Assembly: GCA_947503265.1 (NCBI GenBank)
Contig: CANNDC010000001.1
Span: 489,435 to 553,434, forward strand
Length of the DNA: 64,000 bases
Direction of reading: 5' to 3'
Source of the DNA: an uncultured Alteromonadaceae bacterium
GTDB taxonomy: Bacteria > Pseudomonadota > Gammaproteobacteria > Enterobacterales > Alteromonadaceae
Made by a program: the position numbers and the translations under genes. The notes below the pieces were generated by a model. That model was given only the letters and a program-made list of their open reading frames with translations, did not search any database and was not told the origin of the DNA. This document shows, piece by piece, positions 26,826-35,619 of the stretch. The number at the start of each line of letters is the position of its first letter. Position 1 is the stretch's first letter.

Positions 26826-28502
26826 ATGTTAACACTCGTTTCAACGGCATCAAAAGCACTAGCTTTAGTTGTAATTTCACTCTCTTTAACATCATTAATC
26901 AGTTGCAATTCAAGTCCTAAGGAGCAATCGAACCACTCACCAGCCAAACCTAACATCTTATTTATCTCCATAGATGACCTTCGCCCTGAAATCGGTGTTT
27001 ATGGGGGAAAAGCCGTCACTCCAAATTTAGACGCGTTAGCGCAACAGGGCATCGTTTTTACCAACGCATTTGCACAACAAGCTATTTGTGGGCCATCACG
27101 GGCCAGTGTTATGACTGGCGTACGTCCCGATACTCTTGGCGTTACACATAACTACGTCAAATTCAGAGACAACTTCAAAGATGTAGTGACCATACCCCAG
27201 CATTTTGAAGCCAATGGGTACAATACGGCTTATGTGGGTAAAATTTTCCATCATGGTGATAAAGATGATGACCTTTCATGGAATCTTGATCCGGCCTACC
27301 ATTTGTTACCTGAGAGCTTGAAAAAACCCGGTCGATACGCCTTAGACAAAAATACACAACTTCAAACCCGCAATCGCAAAGCCATGTTCCAAAAATATGG
27401 AGAACAAGCAAGGTTTGGGTTAGGCAGTGGCCCTGCTAGTGAAGGCGCCGATGTGCCTGATAATCGCTATGGAGATGGGTTCAATACTGATTTAGCTATA
27501 GTCACTATTCGGGATATTTTGGCAAAGTCTGATAAACCGCTATTTTTTGGTTTTGGTATGAACAAGCCACACTTGCCTTGGATTGCGCCTAAAAAATATT
27601 GGGATTTGTACGATCCTACTGAAATTGAGTTATCAACTCAGCACTCTGGTCCAAAGGGCGGAGCTGAAATGGGCTTACACGCTTCGTTTGAAGTCAGAAC
27701 TTTCTACGATGTGCCCAATTATGGAAGCTTTTCTAACGAGTTGTCGATTGAGTTAAAACATGCGTACCTTGCCTCTGTGAGTTATGTCGATGCACAAATA
27801 GGCAGATTGATTAAGGATCTTAAGGAAACTGGGGTACTCGACAATACCATTATCATTGTATGGAGTGATCACGGTTATCACCTTGGTGAAATGGGTATTT
27901 GGGGCAAAGCCAGCAACTACGAGATTGCTGCTCGAGTACCCATGATGATTTCAACGCCAGAAATGCGCCGAGACAATGTTTCCCTTTCTTCTGATGCTCT
28001 GGTGGAGCTAGTCGATATCTTTCCTACCTTGGCAGACTTAGCCGGTATTGAAATTTTAGAACAACTAGAAGGCCAAAGTATGAGGCCTCTTTTGGAACAA
28101 CCGGACAGAGAATGGAAAAAGGCCGCGTTTAGTCAGTTTCCTACGCCAGCACTAAGAGAGTGGGGGGCTTTTCCTCTTAGAAAAGGAATGCGAGAAACTT
28201 ATTTTGGACCTCTAATTAAGGACGTTGAACAAAGAATACAGCATCAGCAGGGCGAAATCTGGGATCGTGAGCTTTTTGAACATCACTTAATGGGTTATTC
28301 TATGCGCACGCAACAATATCGATTTATTGTCTGGAAAGATACACGCAACCCAGACCAAAAGCCGGTTTATATCGAATTATATGATCATGACAGTGACCCT
28401 AACGAAACAAGCAATATAGCAAGTAACAAACCGGCTGTAGTAGCAAAACTTATGCAGCAACTAGAAGCAGGTTGGCAAGGCAGTTTGCCGGTAACAAATT
28501 AA
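26826..28502 (+). CDS. Lipoprotein sulfatase, iduronate-2-sulfatase-like
   Basis: 558 residues from ATG 26826. A longer frame from TTG 26778 would hide the signal peptide. The lipobox LISC gives a lipidated cysteine at residue 27. SIDDLRPEIGVYG and the motif C88-G-P-S-R followed by ASVMTG are typical of iduronate-2-sulfatase-like S1 enzymes, as are GFGMNKPHLPW and WSDHGYHLGE. Such enzymes remove sulfate from uronic acid or related residues in marine polysaccharides. It is anchored on the outer membrane or periplasmic face. It may share control with the divergent sulfatase. Confidence 0.9.
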   Translation: MLTLVSTASKALALVVISLSLTSLISCNSSPKEQSNHSPAKPNILFISIDDLRPEIGVYGGKAVTPNLDALAQQGIVFTNAFAQQAICGPSRASVMTGVRPDTLGVTHNYVKFRDNFKDVVTIPQHFEANGYNTAYVGKIFHHGDKDDDLSWNLDPAYHLLPESLKKPGRYALDKNTQLQTRNRKAMFQKYGEQARFGLGSGPASEGADVPDNRYGDGFNTDLAIVTIRDILAKSDKPLFFGFGMNKPHLPWIAPKKYWDLYDPTEIELSTQHSGPKGGAEMGLHASFEVRTFYDVPNYGSFSNELSIELKHAYLASVSYVDAQIGRLIKDLKETGVLDNTIIIVWSDHGYHLGEMGIWGKASNYEIAARVPMMISTPEMRRDNVSLSSDALVELVDIFPTLADLAGIEILEQLEGQSMRPLLEQPDREWKKAAFSQFPTPALREWGAFPLRKGMRETYFGPLIKDVEQRIQHQQGEIWDRELFEHHLMGYSMRTQQYRFIVWKDTRNPDQKPVYIELYDHDSDPNETSNIASNKPAVVAKLMQQLEAGWQGSLPVTN

Positions 28503-28743
28503 TCGGGAATTAAAAAATGTGAGCAGATGTGGCTTTTTAAATTTGCTTTAGTTGCCTTAACTGGAGCTAGATCGCTTCTGAAAGCCACTGCGGCCTCAGG
28601 GTCTAGTGCTAACGGGTTGTTCAGCCTGAAAGTTTGCTCTCGAGGGAACACCGAATAGTTTTTCTAATTGGCTGGGTCCCATTTCTTCAAGAGCTAGCTG
28701 TGCTAACTTTATTTTAAAGAACTGAGAATATTTTGATTTATTC
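28503..28743. other. Non-coding or remnant region with short opposing ORFs
   Basis: Between the sulfatase and the terminator the minus strand encodes, from ATG 28743, a 45-residue frame with SQFFKIKLAQLALEEMGPSQ and then a stop. A second frame carries a fragment reading ALDPEAAVAFRSDLAPVKAT. On the plus strand, ATG 28527 opens a frame of about 60 residues. This looks like a broken gene or a dispersed repeat and not an intact gene. I cannot name the parent. Confidence 0.4.
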
Positions 28744-28744
28744 A

Positions 28745-28783
28745 TAAAAAAACCCCCGAAGGTTTTGTCTAACTTTCGGGGGT
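28745..28783 (-). terminator. Intrinsic terminator of the 28824-29573 gene
   Basis: Stem ACCCCCGAA (28752-28760) pairs exactly with TTCGGGGGT (28775-28783). Read on the minus strand it is followed by a run of seven U (28745-28751). It lies about 40 bp after the stop of the minus-strand gene, a textbook placement. Confidence 0.88.
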
Positions 28784-28823
28784 CACTTCAAAGACCGGGC
28801 TTTGATTGAATTTAGATATTGAA

Positions 28824-29573
28824 TTAATTCATCAAATCATCACGCAAAGCATATAAGTCGTATCCGACAGATTCAAAATGAGATGACCAGCGTTCAAACA
28901 TTTCTTTTGCTTTATCTTCACTGCCTAGATGTTTTGCCAGTACTTCCGCGAACTTAGTTTCACCTGGTTCCATGCTGGCCCAATTTTTATACGGCACTGC
29001 AAGCATTAATACACCACTTCCACTAACTGCCTCTGACCATTCCCAATTGAAAGGCCAATTGTTAGCTTTTGCCGCTTCGCTCATGATTTTCTTATCTTCA
29101 TTGACAGCACTTCTATGACCCATTTTAATTTTATAGGTGGTGACGCCGACATATTTGTACTCAACATCCGGTCCCCAATGGCTATTTTCCTTATCAATCA
29201 CCGACATATAGTGTGCATAATTGGCAACGTACTTATCTACATTTTTGTTCCAGTGCTTTTGTGGATTCTTTTTCATGCTCCACTCACGATAAGTATCTTT
29301 GTCTGCCCATCCAAATCCAAAGGTTCTGACAGCGATCTTGTCTAAATCGTCACCCAATACAGGTGAATACATGCGCCATTTCCAAGGATCCTCTAGCTCA
29401 TTTCTATGTTTAGCATGTTTTTTCAAAGCTTTTTCAAATTCTTCTACTTTGTCTGTTTTAGGAGTGAAGACAAAAGATTCTGCGAGAACTTGTGGCTCAG
29501 CGAGAGAAGCTGGAACGACTAGAATAAAACCGAGTAGTGATGTTAATAGTGGTAAAAAGATCTTTTTATTCAT
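28824..29573 (-). CDS. Secreted protein of unknown function, dimeric alpha-beta-barrel-like
   Basis: 249 residues from ATG 29573, which has AAGGA at good spacing; a longer frame from 29600 is rejected for lacking a site. A signal peptide ends at about ASLAEP. The mature region contains two similar-looking alpha/beta halves (ESFVFTPKTDKVEEFEKALKKHA and VGVTTYKIKMGHRSAVNEDKKI), suggesting two ferredoxin-like repeats as in NIPSNAP or antibiotic-monooxygenase folds, although this is by eye. It has its own terminator and is apparently monocistronic. I do not recognise a function. Confidence 0.6.
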   Translation of the reverse strand: MNKKIFLPLLTSLLGFILVVPASLAEPQVLAESFVFTPKTDKVEEFEKALKKHAKHRNELEDPWKWRMYSPVLGDDLDKIAVRTFGFGWADKDTYREWSMKKNPQKHWNKNVDKYVANYAHYMSVIDKENSHWGPDVEYKYVGVTTYKIKMGHRSAVNEDKKIMSEAAKANNWPFNWEWSEAVSGSGVLMLAVPYKNWASMEPGETKFAEVLAKHLGSEDKAKEMFERWSSHFESVGYDLYALRDDLMN

Positions 29574-29789
29574 TATTATTTCCTTTTTAGTTGTTATCAA
29601 TCACATGGGTTTAACAACAATAGCTACAACTGATTTGTGGTAACTCCTAAACCCTGACAATGTGATGATGCAAGGCTAGTCGATAAATCAATTATTGCGT
29701 ATGGATATACGAAATGAATCTATTAGGCCTGTAAAGGACACGGAAAATGTATTAACAACGAAAAATACTTCTCAAAACAAAGGATTAGT

Positions 29790-31760
29790 CTATTTTAAAT
29801 GTTGGTTCAAAAACGAAATAATTTCAGTTAGGGCTTTTTGTCTCCCGGTATTAGTTTCAAGCCCATGATTGTCGTCTTCTATTTCAACAAGCTTGCTTTC
29901 TTTATCATGGGATTGAAGTTTGCTATGCATATTTTCTGATTGATAACCTCGCACGATATCGTCGTTTTCACCGTATATCAGTAGAGCAGGAGCCTGAAAT
30001 TTATCTGCAGAACGAATGGGTGATATCGCTTTCAAATGCTTGTCGTCAACATTTCCTTGAGCCAGCAGCTTTTGCCAATAAGACACTACCCAATGATCAC
30101 TACCCGCATAGTATTCAGCGCTGCTTAACATTTTATTGATATCACTGACACCATTGATTGAAACGACGCATGAATAGAGATCTGGTGTAAAGGCTCCACC
30201 CGCCAAAGCCGCATAACCCCCATAACTCCATCCAACTATGCAAACTCTATCGAGATTGATGAATCCTTTGTTGGCCATGAATTTAACGCTGTCAGTAACG
30301 TCATCTTGCATTTTTCTGCCCCATTCACCATGACCCGCTTGTTGGAAATCCCAACCAAAACCGGCTGACCCTCTAAATTGCGGTTGGATGACCAAGTAGC
30401 CATTATTGGCTATGGCCTGGCTTAACCAATCAAACTTAATTCGATCATAAGACTCAGGTCCACCGTGAGGCAATACCACTGCAGGAAGGTCTTTGATATT
30501 TTCGATTTTCCCTTTTGGAATGGTAAGTAATGTAGGTATTTTTAGCCCATCTCTAGCGGTGAATGTTAACTCTGCTATCGGGTGGATATCTTCAGGTGCA
30601 ATAGTCGGACGCGCAGTGGTTATGTATCTGGGATCTTTACCCTCGCTGAAAACATAGAAATCACCAGGAAAATTAGGCCCTTCTGCATAGATGACCAAGT
30701 CTTTCCAGTCTTTACTCCAGCTCTGCAATTCAACCGTGTGATCGGGAAACATCGCCAATATCTGCTCTAGGCGCTTATTTTGAGCTGAGTCATTTAATTT
30801 GTACTGTCGAGTGAATCCTGCATAAGCAACACCGTATACGACCCTATTTATATCGGTTAGGACATGTTCTGCATCTCGGTCTTTTCGCGTATAACCCGCT
30901 GAGGACAGCGATCCATCTTTCAGTGACATTAAATAGTAATCAAGCATATTGGTGTCATCATTGTATTTTTTAACCACCAAATGTTGGAAGTCAGCGGTCA
31001 CTCCAACCGGAATTATTACTCGTATTTCGTGTTGTTCAGCATAGATTTCTATCCATTTTTTACCTTTTTTAACCAACACAGTATGTAGGTTGCTGTCGTT
31101 GCTATACCGTTCTTCTATCAACGGTTCACCATCACTATCCAAAAAATAGTCAATAGTATGAATGGAGCCGGTTGCATGATAACTTGGCCGTCTCGGACGA
31201 TTCATTTTCACTTCCAATAATGACCTTTTGTAGTTGGCTTTGGCTGCGCTACTCAGCTTCTCACCCGCCCAGGCCGCCATATACACTTTTTTATTGTCAG
31301 AACTGATCCCGATGATATCGCTAAGATATGTTTGTCCTGGTGCGACAATATTTCCGGGCGCCAACAATAATTTAAGAGACTTCTTTTTGATGTTGTATAT
31401 GTATGCAGCACCAATATCTGTTTGATTGACATAACCAGTCATGCGATCGCGATCGGTTACATTTAAAATAAGTTTATCTTCACTCACAAAGTAGAGTGCA
31501 CGAGGGATATTCTCTGATACATCAATGCCAACTACTACTTTATTGTCTTTCAGGGAATAGACCACCACCATATCGCCGTTTTTATCCACCTTGCGATATG
31601 CCACGCGGTTACCACTGGGAGAGATAGCCATATTTTGAACCATGGGTAACTGACCATAATCAGCAATACTTGGCGCTGCAACGACGCTGGGGGGAAGGTA
31701 AAGAATAACAGCGAACGAAATAATGAAAGTACGGATAAAGTAGGTCGAGTTCTTGTCCAT
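29790..31760 (-). CDS. S9-family prolyl oligopeptidase-like peptidase
   Basis: 656 residues with a signal peptide ending near VVAAPS. An N-terminal beta-propeller-like region (about 30-400) precedes an alpha/beta-hydrolase domain. The nucleophile is in GWSYGGYAAL. The aspartate is in YGENDDIV and the histidine in DDNHGLE, the normal S9 order. PHGGPESYD forms the oxyanion-hole strand. It probably cleaves peptides in the periplasm, in the acylaminoacyl-peptidase group (S9C). Its start has TAGGTATT upstream. It is not clearly tied to the sulfatase genes. Confidence 0.9.
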   Translation of the reverse strand: MDKNSTYFIRTFIISFAVILYLPPSVVAAPSIADYGQLPMVQNMAISPSGNRVAYRKVDKNGDMVVVYSLKDNKVVVGIDVSENIPRALYFVSEDKLILNVTDRDRMTGYVNQTDIGAAYIYNIKKKSLKLLLAPGNIVAPGQTYLSDIIGISSDNKKVYMAAWAGEKLSSAAKANYKRSLLEVKMNRPRRPSYHATGSIHTIDYFLDSDGEPLIEERYSNDSNLHTVLVKKGKKWIEIYAEQHEIRVIIPVGVTADFQHLVVKKYNDDTNMLDYYLMSLKDGSLSSAGYTRKDRDAEHVLTDINRVVYGVAYAGFTRQYKLNDSAQNKRLEQILAMFPDHTVELQSWSKDWKDLVIYAEGPNFPGDFYVFSEGKDPRYITTARPTIAPEDIHPIAELTFTARDGLKIPTLLTIPKGKIENIKDLPAVVLPHGGPESYDRIKFDWLSQAIANNGYLVIQPQFRGSAGFGWDFQQAGHGEWGRKMQDDVTDSVKFMANKGFINLDRVCIVGWSYGGYAALAGGAFTPDLYSCVVSINGVSDINKMLSSAEYYAGSDHWVVSYWQKLLAQGNVDDKHLKAISPIRSADKFQAPALLIYGENDDIVRGYQSENMHSKLQSHDKESKLVEIEDDNHGLETNTGRQKALTEIISFLNQHLK

Positions 31761-31921
31761 TTTAATACCTAAAAAATAGTCCAGTAGCCATGTTAGCGCG
31801 GCGTTTAGGTATTAACAATTTAATACTGTTAGCTAAGCCTACAAGGTCATTTTCTCGCTAAAGTGATACAGATCCCATTGCTAAACGTTTAATTACCATC
31901 TCGCTTTATTTTGGAATTAGT

Positions 31922-32443
31922 ATGTTACATCGATTTTTTATAATGTCGGTTTTTATTGTCAGTTTATCCGGTTGCACTTCCGTACCCGAAGGCATTGAGC
32001 CAGTTAAAGATTTTCAGCTGCAGCGATACTTAGGCACTTGGTATGAAATAGCAAGAATGGATCATTCTTTTGAAAGAGGACTAAGTAGGGTAACTGCAGA
32101 GTATAGTGTTAAAGAGGACGGTGGCGTTAACGTTGTCAATCGAGGATACAACGCCGAAAAAGACGAATGGGAAGAAGCAAATGGTAAGGCATATTTTGTT
32201 CAAGATTCCTCCACAGGCCACTTGAAGGTTTCTTTCTTTGGTCCTTTTTATGCTAGCTATGTGATTTTCGAACTTGACCAACAGAGATATCAATATGCCT
32301 TAGTAACAGGTCCAGACAGAAGTTATATGTGGATACTCAGTAGGCAAAAAACGCTTCCAGACGCAAGGCTGCAAGAATTGTTGGGAAAAGCAAAATCTCA
32401 CGGATTTGATACCGAAAGTCTTATTTTTGTGACACATTTGTGA
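31922..32443 (+). CDS. blc: Outer-membrane lipocalin, Blc family
   Basis: 173 residues. The lipobox LSGC gives cysteine 18. GTWYEIARMDHSFERGL is the first lipocalin motif, and YALVTGPDRSYMWILSR is the second, with the conserved C-terminal arginine. Members of this family bind fatty acids or lysophospholipids and are often induced on starvation or membrane stress. Length matches E. coli Blc (177). It stands alone and is followed by a 139-bp gap before the DinB-like gene. Confidence 0.9.
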   Translation: MLHRFFIMSVFIVSLSGCTSVPEGIEPVKDFQLQRYLGTWYEIARMDHSFERGLSRVTAEYSVKEDGGVNVVNRGYNAEKDEWEEANGKAYFVQDSSTGHLKVSFFGPFYASYVIFELDQQRYQYALVTGPDRSYMWILSRQKTLPDARLQELLGKAKSHGFDTESLIFVTHL

Positions 32444-32582
32444 TTTTGCAGATGTGCGATTAAACGCTAAACTAGCCCTATTGTTGTCGAAGTATTTGAA
32501 ATATGTATTGTATTTGCAAGGTCTTGGACTAAAACGAGGTTTTGCGTAAACCAATGCGCGCAGTTATTACTATAGGATCATT

Positions 32583-33086
32583 ATGCTTGATAGTCAGTTG
32601 GAAATTGTTCAACAAGCCAAACAATTTTTGTTAAATATTAGTCCAGAAGACTATTCGAGCGTGATGGCTCCACACCTCGTTGGTAGTGCAGGCACGCACA
32701 TGCGTCATATCTTGGACCATTATCAAGCGCTAATGCATGGATATGAAATAGGGCTAGTTGATTATAACAAACGCAATCGTTTTTCTACTGTAGAGTCAGA
32801 CCCTTCAGAAGCGCTTAAACAATGGGAGAAAGTAGAAGAATGGTTAGTAACAGTTTGTGCACAACCCGGTGAGACAGTAATAGACATTTTAAGTGAAACC
32901 TCTATTCAACATACTGAATATGCTCAAGTACCTTCTACTTTAGCACGAGAGTTGGTATTTGTTTCTAGTCATGCAATCCATCACTTTTCCTTGTTAGCCG
33001 TACTGCGATCTCTGCAAGGCAAGCCTGCTCCAAATAATTTTGGTATTGCACCCGCTACCGCCACTTTTCTGAGACAACAGGCCTAA
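32583..33086 (+). CDS. DinB-superfamily protein
   Basis: 167 residues in a four-helix-bundle arrangement. Candidate metal ligands are His in THMRHILDHYQALM near residue 40 and the pair in SSHAIHHFSLL near 137, the usual three-His pattern of the DinB/YfiT superfamily. Such proteins include thiol-dependent transferases such as bacillithiol or mycothiol S-transferases. With no low-molecular-weight thiol gene nearby, the role is unknown. A zinc-ribbon PhnA-like gene follows after 71 bp. Confidence 0.75.
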   Translation: MLDSQLEIVQQAKQFLLNISPEDYSSVMAPHLVGSAGTHMRHILDHYQALMHGYEIGLVDYNKRNRFSTVESDPSEALKQWEKVEEWLVTVCAQPGETVIDILSETSIQHTEYAQVPSTLARELVFVSSHAIHHFSLLAVLRSLQGKPAPNNFGIAPATATFLRQQA

Positions 33087-33157
33087 AACAAGCCGCCACT
33101 AGCTTCTCGAAAAATTCTGTGGATAATACCGCATCAAATTTACCTTCAAGAATTATT

Positions 33158-33721
33158 ATGTCTATTGAGCTATCGCTGAAAAGTCGAAGTGGGAATAAAT
33201 GCGAACTCTGCGGTTCGACCGATGGTTTGTCTGTATATGAAGTGCCACCGGTAGAAGCTCATGCCGACAAATGTATTCTAATTTGCTCTGTTTGTTCATC
33301 ACAAATTCATGGTGAGCAGGAACTAGATCAAACGCATTGGCGATGTCTCAATGACAGTATGTGGAGCACAACGCCCGCGGTTCAGGTCGTCTCTTGGCGT
33401 ATGCTTAAACGTTTAGATTCGGAGAGTTGGGCAGTTGATTTGCTCGATATGCTTTATCTAGACGAGGAAATGCAAGCATGGGCAGAATCTGGTTTGATTG
33501 CTGTAAATGATGAACCGACACTTGACTGCAATGGCACTCCATTGCAAGCCGGCGATACGGTGATTCTAGTAAAAGACCTCAACGTTAAAGGTGCTAATTT
33601 TACAGCCAAACGTGGCACTGCTGTAAGAGGAATTGGGTTAAGCTCGAATCCGGAGCACATTGAAGGCAAAATAAATGGTCAAAGAATCGTGATTATTAGC
33701 GCCTACACTAAAAAATCCTGA
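33158..33721 (+). CDS. PhnA-domain zinc-ribbon protein
   Basis: 187 residues from ATG 33158, since homologous proteins open with MSIE; a GTG at 33119 is in frame but unlikely. The N-terminal zinc ribbon has CELCGST and CSVCSSQ pairs, about residues 13-50. The C-terminal PhnA domain shows DTVILVKDLNVKGANFTAKRGTAVRGI. In spite of the name, PhnA-domain proteins are not established phosphonate enzymes here, and no phn genes are close. The last 19 bases overlap the 3' end of the convergent acyltransferase gene. Confidence 0.8.
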   Translation: MSIELSLKSRSGNKCELCGSTDGLSVYEVPPVEAHADKCILICSVCSSQIHGEQELDQTHWRCLNDSMWSTTPAVQVVSWRMLKRLDSESWAVDLLDMLYLDEEMQAWAESGLIAVNDEPTLDCNGTPLQAGDTVILVKDLNVKGANFTAKRGTAVRGIGLSSNPEHIEGKINGQRIVIISAYTKKS

Positions 33722-35445
33722 TATTGCTTGTAACCATCAGCCAAATATAGTTTTAACAGCTTTTCCGGAGCCTTAGCCAAATCGACACTAAGCAATAAAC
33801 CTGGTGTGTCGTTAAAACTCTTATCTATACCCAGGCAGTGAAATATAGCCCCCATTTTTTGATAATGTTTCACCAACACTGGTATATCTTTACTGTCTTT
33901 TTCGATACATGCTAAGAGTGGCGTAAGGTGATTGGACAAGGTGGAATTTTTTGCAAAATCACCTAATTCGTCGTGCAATGGAAAATCAAATTCAGCAAAG
34001 GGCGCTACAAGTTCAGTAGGAGTGACAAGTGCTTCTTTCATTATCGCGACGCTGCGCATATCGTAGAGTTTGCTCAGTGAGACAGTGCCATAAAGTATCC
34101 GATATTTGGGATATTTACACACAAACGCGCCTATTCCACGCCACAGTAAATAAAGTCCTTGGAAACTTTGTTGGTATTCTGGAATGAGAAAAGAACGCCC
34201 CAGTTCTAGACAAGGTTGTTTTAGATTGGCAAATTCAGGTTTAAATCGAAACATCTTCGATAAGTAAAGTTGATCAATGCCTCCGTTTTCTAACAATTTA
34301 TCAGTTCGGCCCATTCGATATGCACCAATCACTTTTTTCTGCTGGCGATTTACCACAAATAATTGGGTGTAGGTTGCATCAAAACTATCACTATCAATGG
34401 GTTCACCGCTGCCTTCATTGTGCTCTCTGAAAACGAGTTCACGTAACCTAGCAATTTCAGTAACAGTATTAGGCAATTGATTTTGGTAGCCAAAATAAAC
34501 TTCAAATGCTTTTTGAGTAATCAACAATTGCTCACGCGGCAGAGCATCTAGTTCCGTCTCGATTAGCGACCACTCGATCTCTGTAGCAAGGGGCTTTAAA
34601 CGGGTAATCTTGTCTGCAGGCCAAGCTTTCTGCCATTTAGGATCTTGGCAATAACTTTGTGCTCGCAACAGGCTGGTTAATTCATCTAAGTCACCGTTGG
34701 TACTATAGTTGTTGGGTTTGACGGCCGTTCCACAACTTACCTTAATACTGGTGTTTTGCTTATTCAGGAGCTCTCTGGCCAACATGAATAGCCTTAATCG
34801 AAAATAAATACGCCCCAAACGATAGAATAAACGGCTATTTTCACCACTGACAAATACAGGTAAGTAATTTGCCTGTCCTGACTCAACCAACTTGGCGACA
34901 ATCCGATTCCATTTATGATCACTGATACGTTTTTTTTGATCTTGGTAGTAAGAGACTCTACCAGCAGGAAAGATTAAAAGTGCATGACCTTGTTTAACAT
35001 GTTTCAAACTGGTTCGGATCGAGGCGCCATTTTTAGGATCTTTCTCAGATAAGGGATTGGTAAAAATAAAGTAGTCACTTAATTCTGGAAAAAGTTTGAG
35101 TCCTTGATTCGCTAACACTTTTAAGTCGGGACGGACTTGACCGATAAGAAGGCACAAAATAACGCCTTCAATTCCACCGAACGGGTGGTTACTTGCTATC
35201 ACCAAAGGTCCCGTTTTTGGAATTTGATTCTGCAATGCCTCGCCGCCGAGTACTTGTATGTTTAATACTGACAAAAGTCGTCGTGCAAAATCCTCTTTAC
35301 TCAGTCCAGCCATCTCGTGCTGTTGATAAATATCATTCATCTTTGATACGCCAACCACTTTGTCGAGTAAACGCAGTGCTAACCCCAAAGGAGAGCGTTT
35401 TTTATTTGATTCGACTAAGTTAGTAAGACTAATTGACGCAGACAT
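33703..35445 (-). CDS. Bifunctional acyltransferase, OlsF-like ornithine lipid synthase candidate
   Basis: 580 residues. The N-terminal half resembles the PlsC-type glycerophospholipid acyltransferases, with SNHPFGG at about residue 85 and FPAGRVSYY near 160. The C-terminal half resembles GNAT-like N-acyltransferases of the OlsB/PF13444 group, with LELGRSFLIPEYQ near 408. This fusion is the arrangement of OlsF, which both N- and O-acylates ornithine to make ornithine lipid. A hemolysin-like acyltransferase is the other reading. It converges with the PhnA-like gene, sharing 19 bases at the 3' ends, and is divergent from pyrC. Confidence 0.75.
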   Translation of the reverse strand: MSASISLTNLVESNKKRSPLGLALRLLDKVVGVSKMNDIYQQHEMAGLSKEDFARRLLSVLNIQVLGGEALQNQIPKTGPLVIASNHPFGGIEGVILCLLIGQVRPDLKVLANQGLKLFPELSDYFIFTNPLSEKDPKNGASIRTSLKHVKQGHALLIFPAGRVSYYQDQKKRISDHKWNRIVAKLVESGQANYLPVFVSGENSRLFYRLGRIYFRLRLFMLARELLNKQNTSIKVSCGTAVKPNNYSTNGDLDELTSLLRAQSYCQDPKWQKAWPADKITRLKPLATEIEWSLIETELDALPREQLLITQKAFEVYFGYQNQLPNTVTEIARLRELVFREHNEGSGEPIDSDSFDATYTQLFVVNRQQKKVIGAYRMGRTDKLLENGGIDQLYLSKMFRFKPEFANLKQPCLELGRSFLIPEYQQSFQGLYLLWRGIGAFVCKYPKYRILYGTVSLSKLYDMRSVAIMKEALVTPTELVAPFAEFDFPLHDELGDFAKNSTLSNHLTPLLACIEKDSKDIPVLVKHYQKMGAIFHCLGIDKSFNDTPGLLLSVDLAKAPEKLLKLYLADGYKQYQDFLV

Positions 35446-35619
35446 CTAAAAGTTCCAAGGCTGTTCTCTGGCAGGTAACAAATGTAAATTTTGATAATTA
35501 TCTTATATCAAAAGGAATACTTGTCATGCAAAAGATTATTTCTCATAAAATTACGGCATAATAGACAATCAGACCCAGAAAACATTGAAACAATTTCCAT
35601 ATTTATCGCAAGGAACATT

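Noticed and set aside
33158..33721. Phosphonate degradation gene
   Set aside because: PhnA-domain proteins are misnamed in this respect and no phn genes are near.
35491..35619. N-terminal extension of PyrC
   Set aside because: Dihydroorotases begin close to the HLHFRDG motif and AAGGA supports ATG 35620.
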